Assembly: GCA_021307315.1 (NCBI GenBank)
Contig: JAJSPD010000034.1
Coordinates: 62,001-126,000, forward strand
Direction of reading: 5' to 3'
DNA length: 64,000 nt
Source: Bisporella sp. PMI_857
Lineage: Eukaryota; Ascomycota; Leotiomycetes; Helotiales; Helotiaceae
The notes below the pieces were generated by a model. That model did not search any database and was not told the origin of the DNA. It worked only from the letters and a program-made list of their open reading frames with translations. Positions 46,236 through 59,500 of this stretch are shown one piece after another (positions within the stretch are counted from its first letter, which is position 1; the number at the start of each line of letters is the position of its first letter). The position numbers and the translations under genes were made by a program.

Positions 46236-46877
46236 TTACAAGAAACTATCAAAAATTGCTGACAGCATGCTGGATCTGGAATAGGGGAGGGGGGGGGCAA
46301 ATGCTATGACCACAGCACCTTCAAAACTTGTTGAAATTCGAACTCTGGTCTTGCTAGATATAGAAGATGTTACCGTAGAGGAAGTTGATGCGTTAGGGCC
46401 TGTTCCATCTTGAGACCTAGTTGTCGTTTCTGTTGGAATTGCTGATTCCGTCGAGTATCTCCGAGATAACTGTAACATCCTGGATACTAGCTTCATAGAG
46501 TGAAGTAGACACTACTTGATCATCATAGTTTCCAGAGTAGTAATCGCTGTTATGAAAGAAGAGGCTCGCATTGCAGCTCCGCGGTGTTGTAGCCTGTGAG
46601 AAAGCTCGGAGAGTGTATGCCCGTGCCAGGGTATGTGGCACAGCTTTGAACAATTTGTTTAGGTGGTGCTCTGCCACCGCCGCAGTCTATAAAATTGCAA
46701 ATTTCTCCTGTGTTCGGGACATAATAGAGCAGAATATTCCTTCCAAATGCAATTACTCCAGAGCTACAGCTTGGGGGTTCAGTCTTAGGCGGAAGCAAAG
46801 GCGGCTCCGAGAGCTAGGAGAGGAATTGATACAATGCATTGAGAAGCTGGTGTTTTGTGTATACGTTTTGGATTCAT
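46236..46877 (-). pseudogene. Broken gene for a secreted, probably GPI-anchored protein
   Basis: Three consecutive frames read like one former protein. From ATG 46877 the first gives a signal-peptide-like end (CIVSIPLLALGAAFASA) and stops. One base out of frame follows a cysteine-containing domain (PPSCSSGVIAFGRNILLYYV, NTGEICNFIDCGGGRAPPK). A third frame (46496-46236) is Ser/Thr-rich (TGPNASTSSTVTSS) and ends in a weak hydrophobic stretch like a decayed GPI signal. The layout, signal peptide then small Cys domain then Ser/Thr stalk then hydrophobic tail, is typical of fungal cell-surface proteins. No splice pairs repair the frame changes convincingly, so it is called broken; sequencing errors remain possible. 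Confidence 0.5.
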
Positions 46878-49800
46878 TGGTTGGAATGAAAAACTAAATC
46901 AGGATAGAAATTGCAGTACAAATGAAAGTATGAGAGATAATGCTACAAGAGAGCCGACATGCTTCACAAAGGGTCAAGAATGGAATTCAATTGATGGAAA
47001 GAAGCATAAGCAAGCAGAATCTACCTGCTTACTTGTGGGGAGTCCGTGACCTCCTTGCTGTGAGGGCGATAAAGTGGATAAGGATGTTCCTGAACCATGT
47101 GGAGATGCGAAGAAGCATAGAGCATAGTAAACCTTAATTTGCCCATCATTTATATTCAGCCTTCGAATTCACGACAGACTGAACGAGAACAATGTAATTG
47201 ATTCATCACACATACCAGAGAATTTGGTTCGTTAAATGGCAGATGACCAAATATTGTTTAAGATTAGGTATGATCCGATACGACGTCACGCTTCACAATC
47301 AGCTTTGCCTAAGCGAAGCCAAATCTTAGGCCAGAATCAACCGAGGTAAGCTGGTTGTTTAGCAGCTCGTGATGATGAAGAGTACTCTCTATGTTGGGAT
47401 TCTCGGCCATTACCCCCAAGAATAGATGGCAATGGGTGAAGTCAAACGAGCGATAGAAGTATATCTTCACAAACAACAAAGTTAGTATTGTTGTACCTGT
47501 ACTACAGTACATACAGTCAGGGATCACTTCAGGCCATGACATAGCTTATTCAGTGGTTCCCCTCCCCCCCCCTCTCTTCGGCCGACCACTTCTCTCCTTT
47601 TTTTTATTTTCTAGGCCCCTCGCCATTTCCCCCCACCCTTGGCCGAGATCCACTGACTCGTGCTCTAACACCAAAGGCAAATCTGTCTGTTAAACCAGCA
47701 CCAGAATGCCCAGCAAAAACCAGCATTACACATGGAATGGCGTCGCGAAGAAAAAGCGGAAATCGCGCGCTTCTGGAAATAAAAATGGCCCAAGGCTTCA
47801 AGTTGATCCCTGCGACTGGCGTCCCAGACTCATCTCCCTGGAAGGCTTGTCCTTGACACGGTCCTTGTTAAATGATCAAAGGGTCAGCGCGAGGATGCCG
47901 ACGAAGCTAAAGTTCACGTCAGCTTGCGCAACAAAAACAGTTTGGGTCGGATAAGACCCTGCGTCTTCAGTCTGTGTCTTGGTCTTCTGGTTAGTAGTCG
48001 TCCCCACCCGATCCCTACCGGCCACGAGGCTCTCATCTCTGTGGCACATGGTGCGGATACCTTCAATCTTGCTGGGTCCAGCGAGTCCACGAATCAAGAT
48101 AGATCCCCTCGAACGCGGGCTGCGGGAGATGTAGTGGAGATTGAGGTTGAGACTGAAAAAAAAACAACCTCGGAAGACCTCAGCTTGGCATGTTTGGGCA
48201 CCATGCTTGGATGTTGTCTAATGGAACGTAAACAGCTGTTAATGACTTCAACACCAAGCAGCGGTCTGCCGCATCCTCGAGACGCAGACACGCATCTATC
48301 GAATTTTCATGAGTATTGACGAGACAGCTAGTCAGGATATTGCCGGGAAAGGGCAAAGCCCATAGCCTACCACTCCCGTACGTTCCTGCCAGCAGATTTT
48401 TCTTTGTTGAGCACATGTTTGAGCAGCAGGTTCATGGGCTACCACTGGCTGAGTACGAGAGCCAGCTAGGGCAAACTCGCAACATGTTTCCGAAAAGGGC
48501 CTATTTGGGAATAGTGCCGCTTGTCCAGGTCACGTAGCGCCAGCGTCATTGGGTATAGCTCGACTTGGAGAACGGTGACAACAAATTAATCATCATTATG
48601 AATCGCGAGACTCGGCTGAACTTCGGCGTTCATTGCCACGAAACTCGCAGTAGGTTACCCATATTAGGGAATTTTCAGATCCCTATGATGCCATTGATGA
48701 CCAAGAGCAGAGAGGCACGAATAATGTCCTCTGACTTGGAATAATTTGAAGCATTGGCTGGAAAGTTAAAAGCCGAACAGAGCATTGAACTTTGGCCAGC
48801 ACGACTCAAGGGCTGTTGCCCGAAGATTAATCCGACGTCAGCCAACGCCCTCACCAAGATGCCCCAGGTAGGTTTTCTGCATCGACGTGGCTGGCATGGC
48901 CTTGGCTCGTGTTGATTATCGAGGACGCCACAACTTACTTTTCTGGTTTTTGGACTACCTGAGGAATGTGATTAAATTTGATGTGCATAAGATTATTGTG
49001 ATTATCATTGATTTGACCGTCGACCAACTTTAGGATCCTATCCGAGGCACCGGATGAATCCAATATTGGCTCATTTCAGCAAATCAAAAGGAAAAGAACG
49101 CGTATTTGCCAATATTTCGAGCACTTGACGTCCTCGTTTTTAATGGGCTCGATCTTATCGGCAAACTTACCGATAGCCGATGCGGTCAAATCAGGTTGAA
49201 ATTTGGAGGGACAACATGAACTCAAGATCATCCCAGACGCCTGCTAATCTGAGAGAGCAAATAAAATGAGAAAGGATGGGTGAGCCACGGTGTGGTGCCC
49301 TATGGAATTGACATATCATCACCGCGCCGCGAGAAAATGGCTTGATTGGAGGGGGTGCGTGTGCGGCATACAACATAAACCAGAAAATATGTGCTCACTC
49401 GAAGGAGATATCCGGGCGTGACATCAAGATTGAAGCCATGCAGCTTGATTTCGCTACTTGATTTTCTTGAGCCTGATCTGACGATACGACGACAGGTGCT
49501 CTTTCTTCAACTTGGCGGCATGAGAGAGACAGTCAAAACGGGTGAATGCGCAAAATCTGCCACACAATCTGCATGCAGTCGAGTATAGACAGCGCTTTGT
49601 TGGCTGGCGGTACGCACGTTTGTGTGAAGTGAAAGAATGGCACATCAGCATCACGAAGCTGTAGAGCGTCCACGTAAGGAGTGTTTTGGAAGGTATCAGC
49701 TAGCAGAACTAGCCCGACAAATCGCCAGGCTCGTGAGGACTAAAGGGTAAGTTGAGCCGGCAAAACCCTTGTGAAGCGAGTTATTTATACCGAATGATTT

Positions 49801-49940
49801 ATGTACTGATGCGCCGATGGCATGATGGAGGAAGCCAACGACAGCAACGACGACGACGACATAACGATAGCGATAATAATAATAAGATGTTAAGGCACAG
49901 TTGCAAAGATCCATCATTTTCAACGGTGGCAGGCATGCCT

Positions 49941-49960
49941 GATTATTATTATTATTATTT
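49941..49960. repeat. ATT microsatellite
   Basis: About six tandem ATT units. Confidence 0.85.
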
Positions 49961-50746
49961 ACAAGTATTTCTCACGACTGGCCGGGAATAATGATAATTC
50001 TTAAAAGGCTAAAGCCGAAAGCCTGGGTATTTTAGCGAGCACAGAAAAACGAACGCATTTGCGCTCCGACAGATGCTTCAAAGCGCTACATCATCTGAGA
50101 TCGTATGCTCCGGCCGATATTGTCCCAGGTTGCGTAGTTTTACTTGACAGAGGAATTAATCCATACCATGTATCAATAGCAGCAGCGGTGTAGCTAGCTT
50201 GAGGCCGTTTCATTACGTTTTTCGTGACTTTTCTTACCGTACAAAGGCATCCAAGCGAGACTACATTGATCCAATCCCGGCCGTTAGGAATGTGCTCTCA
50301 ATGCTTGCTGATATGACCTTTCCAAGAGAGGCGGGCCGCGCTCACATGAACAAGAATGTCTATTTTAAAGTCTTGGGGGGATTTTTCCCTTCCTGTAATA
50401 TTTGTTGAAGTGCTCAGTTGGAAGGGGGCAAATAATAATGCTTGTGGCTGCATATTGGACATGACCCTTTTTTGTTTAAAGGTTGGTAGCAGGAAACCTT
50501 GTTCAAATAGTTGAACTTTGCGACGGGTTCGTATGCGGATTAGTCAAGCTGGTGTGAGGTCGAGGAACACAAATGGATGATCTGGCCACTCGGATAACCG
50601 AGTCGAAAGGAGAATAATATGAATAGAGATTGCAATTAATCATGAACCGGATAGTGGTGCCGATGTCGGTTTTGGAGAAAAATATGAACAAAACCGTTGG
50701 CCACGAAAATAGCATTGAGCTGCAGGAAGTGTTTATGCTGCAAACC

Positions 50747-50763
50747 TTTTTTTTTTTTTTTTT
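50747..50763. repeat. Poly-T tract
   Basis: A T-run of 17. Confidence 0.85.
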
Positions 50764-51832
50764 CCTTATGCATTTTATTTTGACTTTTGAGCCACGAATT
50801 TAGGATGATGACGATGACGATGATGATTTTGATAATGAATGTATTGCCTGAGGCACTTCAGGCTAGAAGGGGGGGGTAAAGAAAAAAAAAGAGGGAAGTA
50901 AGTACCGGTACGTGGGCAAATGGGTAGCTTAAGGCGGCGAGGGCACCAAATCATGGATTCAAGGGTATTGGGATACTAACTATTATGGCCCAAACAACAA
51001 CCACAACAATAACAATACCCGGTCTATGCCCTTGTGGTCAATTTATTATTATTTTTCTTCCTTTTCCTTTTCCTTTCCCATGCTAGTCCAGACTTTTCTT
51101 CCACACTAAACTGTCCCTGGATTGTTATTGTCACTTGGGTACTCTTTTCCCATGTATTGTACCTCTTTCTTACCAACAACTGACACTACCTACAACACTA
51201 CCTCTATCCTGTCTCCCCCCTCCTCCATCACCATCCTTTTTTTATATTTTAATTGACCCTACCTATCTGTTCCTGCACTTGTGGACCCGGGTGCCTGTTT
51301 CTTTCTCCTTGAGAGAGAAGAAGAAGAAGAACATAATAATAAAAAAGAAGGAGAGAAAGAAAGCACTAAAATAAAGCAATCAAGAAAAAGACCGAAGCAG
51401 ACACAACACACACATCCACGCACACACGGTTTCGTTGTGTACTTTGTACAGGTACATCGTACTTGACTCGCCACCACCACCACCCATTCCACCGTTCCAC
51501 CATTCCATCATCTCTACCCATCCACTATCACTAAATCACCGCCCACCGCCCACCACCACCATCACCCACCCACCCATCCATCCATCGGCCCCTCTTCGCT
51601 CCCTTCTTGGGGATCATCTCATCCTCGCCCATCAAAACCCCCCCTCCCCTCAAAGGCCACCTGCGGGACCCTCTTTCGATTAATTCACCACTTTTTTTTT
51701 TTCCCTTCGCCATCCACGGTCACTCCTCTCACCACTCAAACTCTCTCACTCTCCTCCCGATCCAATTATCAAAAAAAAAAAAAGAGTTAGTGGTCAATAT
51801 TCTTCATCACTCAATCTTACTCTTTCCTCTTT

Positions 51833-51876
51833 ACTACTACTACTACTACTACTACCACTACTACTCCTCCTCCTCC
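51833..51876. repeat. TAC/TCC trinucleotide repeat
   Basis: About ten TAC-type units grading into TCC units upstream of the C2H2 regulator. Confidence 0.85.
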
Positions 51877-52170
51877 TTATCCGCAACCAAAAAAAAGTAC
51901 GAAATATTTAGACGCGACCGCAATCGTCTCCACCATCCATTCATCCATCCATCCATCAATTCCGCACTTTTTCCCACCTTTTTTCGCCGCGGCTTGGTTG
52001 TTTTGCGCTGACCCTGTAGATCTGCTGCAACCCTCAAAAGTCAAACTCGTGTCAAGGGAACGGTCCCACCGACGCGTTTATTTCAGCCCATCTTTTTTCT
52101 CGACGGTTAAAAGTCCTCGACTGGTCCCACTTTGCACCACAAAAATTCAAACAACATCTTGAGCCTCACT

Positions 52171-52208
52171 GCATCAGCATCAGCATCATCATCATCATCA
52201 TCATCATC
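52171..52208. repeat. CAT trinucleotide repeat
   Basis: Imperfect CATCAG units followed by a pure CAT run, about 300 bases upstream of the C2H2 start. Confidence 0.85.
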
Positions 52209-52505
52209 GTCCCCATCATCATCTCCCATCACTACGACCTACTATCAACCATCCTGTGCACGCCGGTGTGCTCTATTGTGGTTGGTGCTTCTAGGTTATT
52301 GGCGTGATCAACGCTACTCACAATAACTTCGATAGATACTTGGTGAGCACGCTACCTTGACACTGACTTCACATCGTTCCGCCCCAACTAATTCACCTGC
52401 CTGGTAGTCCACCAACAGCCCTATAAAGATTCCACCTAGCCCACTTCGAATTACATTATTGGACCCCGTCGAACATATCAACGTCTCTATCGCCCCTCCA
52501 AGAAT

Positions 52506-55500
52506 ATGGAAGGCTCGCCATATCATCCGAATGGGATGAACAACAATGGATACAGTCAAAACCCGGCAGGTGTGTCTCCACACCAGCTCCAACATAACAA
52601 CCTCCCTGCACATACCCTGCCTCCTCTCCAACAACAGCAACATGCCATGACCGGTATGTATAGCAACAATGGAACGCCACGGACACCTGCAACCCCTGGC
52701 ACACCTGGATCTGGCAGCAACCTGGGCAGCTTCCCTCAGCAGCAGCAACAACAACAACAGCAGATGGGAAACCAGTCGAGACCATATCAACAAATGATCA
52801 ACAACTATCCGCCACAGAACAATCAGGTCTATCGTGGGTCCATGTTACCCCAGACCTCCGGCGCATTGTCTCATCCACAACCCATTGCACCGGCTCCCAT
52901 TCAAGGACGCAACATGCCGCAGCCATTGAGACCAATGCCACCAAACGGTATCCACAACGGTATGCAACCAGGTATGCAATCACCATATGGCCAGAACAGC
53001 AATTTCATGCAAGCGGGTATGCTGGATCCTTCAGAACCCCCAACTCACGTTGTGGGTTCACAAGGTCGAAGAGGTATATTGCCTAGTGCTCCTGGCAGGC
53101 CCGCAGTCACCGCAACCGGTCCTGGATCTGGCAAGAGCACTATTATCCCTCAAAAAGATGCTGATGGAAAATTCCCTTGTCCTCACTGTACAAAGACTTA
53201 CCTTCATGCAAAGCATCTGAAGCGCCATTTATTAAGACGTAAGTTTGTGCCTTTTTCCATATTATCGGTTTACTCTAACAGGCGCAGACACCGGGGACCG
53301 TCCATACATGTGCGTTCTTTGCCGGGACACGTTCTCTCGCAGCGATATCTTGAAGCGCCACTTTCAAAAATGCTCTATACGTCGTGGTAACCCAACAGGT
53401 GCCAGCCATCTCTCCGCTCAAGCTCACTTGAAAAAGTCGCATCCCGGTCCTCACAAGAACGCGACATCTATGGGTAATGAGAACGATATGATGGGCCACA
53501 ATGGGGTAAACAACAATAACAACATGACCGACCCCGCCCTTAGCCACCATCAATTTGGTATCATTCCAGGAGGCAATGTCGCGGATGCTTCCTCTCACAT
53601 GACCAACCAACAAGTACAAGAGCAAATGCAACAGCAGTCTAACGAGTTGAAGCGTCTTAGTGGTGGTCAAGGAGGTCAGGGATACAATCCCGGTATGGGA
53701 AATACCATGCCACCTGGTATGAACCCTTCATTAGCATTCAGTATTCCCAACGGACAGAATGGTCGCTCATACAGTCAGAACTATGAATACGCAGGCAGCG
53801 CCCCGAACCTGCAACCGCAACCTTCCGCGACCTATCAAACTAATTCGAATACTCGCAACTTTATGAATACTATCACCACCAACGGCTACGCACCTGCGCC
53901 GACCAACTACTACAACACATCTAACCCCAGCACGAGCGTCCCTATCAAGCCAGAGAATGGCCAATACCCCATTAAGTCAGAACCTGACGCAGGTGTAGGC
54001 AGTGCTCTTATGAACGGCTTCAATATTGCCGCAGACTTCCCCAATTGGAACTTCCAGAACGATCCTCTACAAGACGTCTCCAATCGGCTCCTGCTTCTAT
54101 GTACATCGACTAACCATACGACCAACAATCAAAGCAGTCAATTAAGGCAGTATTTGTCCCCCGACAACATCAAACACGCTCTGGAGCAATTTTCTAGCTT
54201 TCAAGGTCACTTCCCGACCGTGCACATGCCTTCCTTCCGTATTACAGAGGCGTCTGATAGCATGTTGCTTGGAATGGTCTGCGTGGGGGCGGTTTATTCC
54301 GATCGGATGACCGATGTACAGGTCCGAGGATTGATGGATATAGCCAAAACGGCCATCGAGAGTAGCTCGCAATTATACATGCAGCTTTCGAGAGGGTATC
54401 CTGCGACGACTGCCGTCACGGGAAATTCTGAAGTGGAACAGCTGTCTGCCATTATTCTAGTGCAAGTTCTCTTTACGTGGCATGGCACTCCGATGCAGCG
54501 CGAAGAGGCCCGAAGACAATTCCATACCATTGCTCAGATGGCACGAAAGATAGGCCTCATGGATGTATTGAATACAGGACGCTTTAGTGCTTTGCATCAA
54601 CCTGGCGCTACCGCGGACACTATCGCAGCTACCGCCTTCGACTGGGACGCCTGGGTACAACAGGAGAAGCGTTCAAGATTGATGTTCATGATTTTCCTGC
54701 ATGATGCTGCAAGAGCCATGTACTTCAATCTGGAGCCATTGTTTGATCCCTTGGAAATTCGGGTGCCACTTCCAGCAGATGATGCTGCTTGGGATGCTAG
54801 TACTTCTGCCGAGTGCGCTCGAGCTCTTGGCCTGAACGGTCCAATCCTTGCGCAAGATATCAATCCAGAAGGAAGTCGCCGGGCGAAGCAACCTGAGATG
54901 CATAGCGCAATGAAGGCTCTCTTGCACGACGGCTGGAATCTTCAACCTGGTACTACCAATCTATATTCCAAGTTTGTTCTGGTCCATGCTCTGCACGTAC
55001 AGTTATGGAAGTCTCAAGGACAGTTGTCGCAGGATGTGGGACGGTCTCTCGGTGGCACAAGCACTCCTATTGGGCAAAATGATTGGGTGATACGGAATCT
55101 GGATCCAGCTGCTGGTGGTCGGGCAAGCAATAATTCCAGCGGGCGAGGCACACCTATTGAATCTGTTAATCAATTGCAAGCCACAAGCCATGCTTTTGAG
55201 AAGTGGAAAAAGGCATGGGATAGTGACATGGCGACGCAATATCCACCATCGGTGTCTTCCCGTAGATTTCGACGATTTGGATTTTGTCGGGACGCCGTTC
55301 ATTTTTACTGGCTTGCTAAATGTTTGATGGGCAACAATCGTGGGCTCGATTTACGGGCACCTCCTGACCAACGTTTCAGCCATGTCATCGCTCTCTTGAA
55401 ATACGTGAAGCAATGGGTGGTTTCGGACAGCGCAAAGCGAGGTGAAGAGTTGGGTTCTGTTGCAGATATCGAGTCTACCTTTGCGATCACAGACCTCACG

Positions 55501-55599
55501 CTGAACATGCGGGAGCTCTTCAAACCCTTCAACAAGTTGCTCGATTCTCCGGTGGCAGGTGTGCATATGAACCTTGGTGGTAGTGGTGGAATGATTTGA
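52506..55599 (+). CDS. C2H2 zinc-finger regulator with fungal transcription-factor domain
   Basis: Exons 52506-53238 and 53288-55599 give 1014 residues. The first 210 residues are Gln/Asn/Pro-rich with a nine-Gln run near 79-87. Two zinc fingers are joined across the intron by the standard linker HTGDRPY: finger 1 uses Cys225, Cys228, His241, His245; finger 2 uses Cys253, Cys256, His269 and Cys273 (C2HC form). After an Asn/Gln-rich spacer, residues of about 460-850 resemble the fungal-specific transcription-factor domain (LSPDNIKHALEQFSSF, VQVLFTWHGTPMQREEARR). Acceptor 53287 was chosen because it supplies His245; a second AG six bases earlier would not. This layout occurs in a conserved fungal group that includes Klf1-like proteins. 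Targets are unknown. Confidence 0.9.
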
Positions 55600-56580
55600 G
55601 GTATTCGATGTTATTTGCATTTTTCTAGAAGGCTGGTTGCATCAATTCGGCGCGTTGCTTGCATATTCACAATTCATATGGGCTATGGCGACAAAAGTTA
55701 CGATTTTTTGAGCTAGACTAACCTTGCATTCGGCGGCGAAGACGGGGGTTTATCTTTTAGATGGGGGCGGCTCGTTGCTTTTTATTTTCTTCTCTTTTGC
55801 AAATTGTACCGATTGGCGAAATTCTCATCGCTTCTCAGGAGGCGAGTAGCACTGGATGGTGCTCTAGAAATACGTGTGTGTTATGAATGTATTGGTGAAG
55901 TTGCTGGTTTGCTGCATAGGATGATTGCTTTTCCAAACTGGGGCCGGCACTAGGGATCGCCCTTGGCTGGCTGCCAGTTGCAGACATGAATACAGAATAA
56001 TTGCAGAATAGCCTCCTTTATGAAATTGAACGTGAACATGATTGATTAGACGTGAATAAGATGTATCCCAAAGTAGGCCGAGAAACAGGCAGGTGCCGAT
56101 CTGGAATGGCCCCCCTTTTTTGGTTAAAACAACAAGTCAGGCACAGCGTTTGATTGAAACTTTCATAGATGGGACAGCACGGAGATCACGCTAAACAAAA
56201 AAAATTCGCGGGCATCTGGCAGGCATCTGGAAAGGCATCTCGATTTGTGGTATCATGTTTCTTGCTCTAGGCTCTAGACTCTGGTATAGATTAACCATGG
56301 AAAGGAATTCCTCCGCGACAAACGGGGGGTTGTGGCAATTCGACGAGTCCCTCCTTTCCTCCCCCGCGTATGATGCGCTCTCCTTTCTCACCCCTCTCCC
56401 CCCCCCCCCCAAAAAACGCCATGAAAATGTGAATGATGCAGTAGCCTCTAGACCATGAACCCTCCCTTCCCTTTGAACGCCACTATGACAATTATCCTCC
56501 CCGCGGGTGCCAGGCCTTCGATCCCAAATGCCTTCTAAAGGGGGGAAGAAAAAAAGAAAGGGAAAAAAAATAATTATTTA
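55600..56580. other. Convergent 3' regions
   Basis: About 980 bases between the converging C2H2 and SNF2 genes, expected to hold both 3' untranslated regions. A C-run lies near 56398. No coding-like frame. Confidence 0.5.
56398..56410. repeat. Poly-C tract
   Basis: A C-run of 13 followed by six A. Confidence 0.85.
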
Positions 56581-59500
56581 TTACTTGAACAGACTCCTCA
56601 GATCCTCTAGGCGCTTGCGGGCGGCTTCGGCTTTATCCATCGACTCCCGTCCTTCCTTGTCCATGCTCAGGCTCGCAAGCTTCTTCTTCTTCTCCTGAAG
56701 CTCGAGCATCTTCTCCTCGAAGCTGTCCTCCATGATATAACGCACCGTCTCGACCGCGCGCTTCTGGCCCAGGCGATGGACTCGGTCGACGGCTTGAGCT
56801 TCCTGCTGCGGGTTGTACTGCGGCTCCATGACGTATATCTTGTTGGCGGCGGTGAGGTTGAGACCAAGGCCGCCGGCGCCGATAGATACGATGATGATGT
56901 GAATAGAGGCATCCGTGCGGAAGGCTTCCATGGCTTCAGACCGAGCCGCTCGACTCATCCTGCCGTCTAGACGGACGAATGAAATCTCATGCGTGATTAA
57001 TGCACGTTCAATCAGATCAAGATGTGACGTCCAGCCAGAAAACACAACGCTCTTAATGGGAGCTTCATTGTAGTTGAGCTCGGACTCTTGCTTCGATGCA
57101 AGGAGATCGGCGATGAGTGCCTTTGTCTTCGTGTGTGGGCCACCATAATTCAAAATCTCCTTACCACGCTTCGCGCTGTCTTTGGTCTTGATTCGAGATT
57201 CTTGCTCATCTTCAACGCCTTCTTGTCGCAGCGGGAACAGAGAGAGCTTGATCGATTGCTGGCAAATAGGACAATTAACTTCAGATCGACCCATTGAATA
57301 TTCATTCAGGTCAGACTTCCACTTGCCCACGCAAGCAGGGCAGAGGATGTGGTAGCAAGGAGTCATGTGGCCAATGATCTCATCCTTTTGCTCTCCATCA
57401 GAATCAACAATGTCGCTCGGTCCAATCTTCCTACTGCAGGTGATGCAAACGTCGGCATTTGTTTCCTTCATCAAGTTATACATATCGTACGCCTGTTTCG
57501 CAGACAAACCTGAAGGACAATCATCTTCGTCATCAAGGTCGATGGCTGAGTCTTTGCTTAGCCCATCCATCACCTTCAGATCTTCCTCATTAAGCAGATC
57601 TTTTCCATGTGCACAGATAAGCCGAAGACGCAAAATAGATTGCAAAATGTGGACGTAGGATTTTCCTCCCAAATTCTTTTCTCTCTGGCCAGTGATGACT
57701 TTGATCCTATCCTGGGCATTCTTTGCAAAAATATCATACACCATTCGTTCTTCTGGATTGAACTGCAGCTTGACAAGCTTGTCCTGCCGTGGAGGCAAAT
57801 CAATTTTATCCTTCAGACGTCGTAAAGTGACACTATCCACAAGCAAGCGCAGTTTGGGTAGGATCTCAGGATCACACAGCTTGAATGGTGCCAGAATGTA
57901 CTGCGCGAAGCCCCCTCTGTCGTCAAAAGGCTTGATCCGCAGAAAGCACATAAGCGCACCGAGGTCTTCCAGCCGGTTCTGGACAGGTGTTCCCGTGACA
58001 GCCCATCTTCGTTGTGCAGATAGTCTGCATATGGCCTTGGATTGCTGAGTAGTGGCCTCTCTGATCATATGTGCTTCGTCAAGAACAACACGAAACCAGT
58101 TTATCTCTTCCAAAGGATATGCACCGTCCTTCTGGTTGCTTCGTCTGTTATACTCGCTTGCGACTGAGCCATACGTCGTAATTACAAGATCATATTCAGC
58201 AAGCTTCTGAATGTCTTTATGTCGACTAGATCCATGGTATATATGGACTTTCAGCGTGCCGGGCCGGATATGCTGCTTGATTTGTTCCTCCCAATTGACA
58301 ATAGTGCTCAGAGGAGCAATGAGGAGTGTGGTCTTCACATTTCGGACGAGCTTCGTTGGACCGCATATGGGTAATGGAGGATTTTTGCCTTTCTTTGATG
58401 GTCGATGCTCGGGGAGTTGAGGTTCGCAAGGAGATAGCTTAGCCCATTCATAGGATTCATCGAGAGTTTGAACGACGAGAGACAAAATACTGAGTGTTTT
58501 CCCCAATCCCATCATATCTGCAAGGATGCCACCCAGTACCTGTGGAGGCTCCTTATGCACAACTTGATCAGTTATAACATTGCGGAAAGATCTCTGCCCG
58601 TTGCCACCAATGTCCAGCTTCCACAAAGAGCTATTCAGTTTGTCATCAGCACTGTAAGTCCGCTCCTTTTCTTTATTCGTCATGAAGTAAAGGCCTTGTT
58701 TTTGATGCTTAAGCAGCTCAGTTGTAATGCGGGGATCTGGCTGCATCTCTGGAAGGTTCTCAGATCTCTCTAAAGAATCAAACATACCAAGGACGTCATT
58801 CCGAATCTCCTCTGTGGTGCGCGCAGGTGCTTGCATGCGGCTAGCGTAAGAAGATCCAATAGATCGAGGAGGGGGTGCTGATTGTTTCATTATCTCCTGG
58901 GGATTATATGATTGCACGCCAGCCTCAACTAATAATGCCGTCCTCAGATATATCTGCTTTTGTGAAAGGAATGTCCCAACTTGCACAGCAAATCGTTTTG
59001 GGCCGTACAAATTCAGATCAAGATCATACTTGCAAGATATAGGTGATCCTGGTGGTGGATCTCCAGGTTTCTTTGGTCTCGTAAGAATGCGGCAAACTGT
59101 CCGAACACGACACTTTGAATCGAGAACAGGAGCAAGGCCTAAGGATGTACTAGCATCTACACACCCAATGATTTGGCGCGTGCTATCAACAGCATGTATG
59201 ACAGTGGTTCGTCGATCCTCTTCTCGACGTCGCAATATGACCTTAACTTGTGGCCACATCCCGTCTGATATTGCCCGTGTTCCGTCTTTGTGCTTTGGCA
59301 CCACATGTGCACTTATTTGAGCACCCTGGATACGACCATAGCAAACCTCTTGCTCTTGAGCATCCCCTAGTAGCGTCACTTCATCGTCAACTGTCTCCAT
59401 TAATGATTGTCCCCCCGTGTATTGAGACAACCTTACCTGCAATGTTCACAACCGTGGAGCTCTTGTTCTCTTTGACACCCTGCTCTCTCTGTGCTCTCAT

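Larger units (their letters stand above)
46878..50999. other. Long gene-free stretch
   Basis: Over 4 kb without a supportable gene. Frames such as 47924-48319 lack an ATG and any family character. Simple repeats appear toward the right side: ACG/AAT units near 49845-49885, an ATT run at 49941-49960 and a T-run at 50747-50763. It may be far-upstream regulatory DNA of the C2H2 gene, but that is a guess. Confidence 0.4.
51000..52505 (+). promoter_or_regulatory. Pyrimidine-rich upstream/leader region of the C2H2 regulator
   Basis: About 1.5 kb in which C and T dominate the plus strand, with ACC, CCAT, TAC and CAT repeats. Such composition marks promoters and long leaders of strongly regulated fungal genes. 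Several short upstream ATGs precede the start at 52506. The transcription start cannot be fixed from sequence, so how much of this is transcribed leader is unknown. Confidence 0.45.

Noticed and set aside
47924..48319. 131-codon open frame
   Set aside because: It begins at TTG rather than ATG, has no recognisable domain, and overlapping frames on the other strand are equally open.
51607..52011. 134-codon frame in the C2H2 upstream region
   Set aside because: Low-complexity translation of CT-rich repeats (runs of Tyr, Ser and Lys), not a protein.
53282..53287. Upstream acceptor as the main splice site of the C2H2 gene
   Set aside because: It would remove His245 and insert two residues in the invariant HTGDRPY linker; kept only as a possible alternative.
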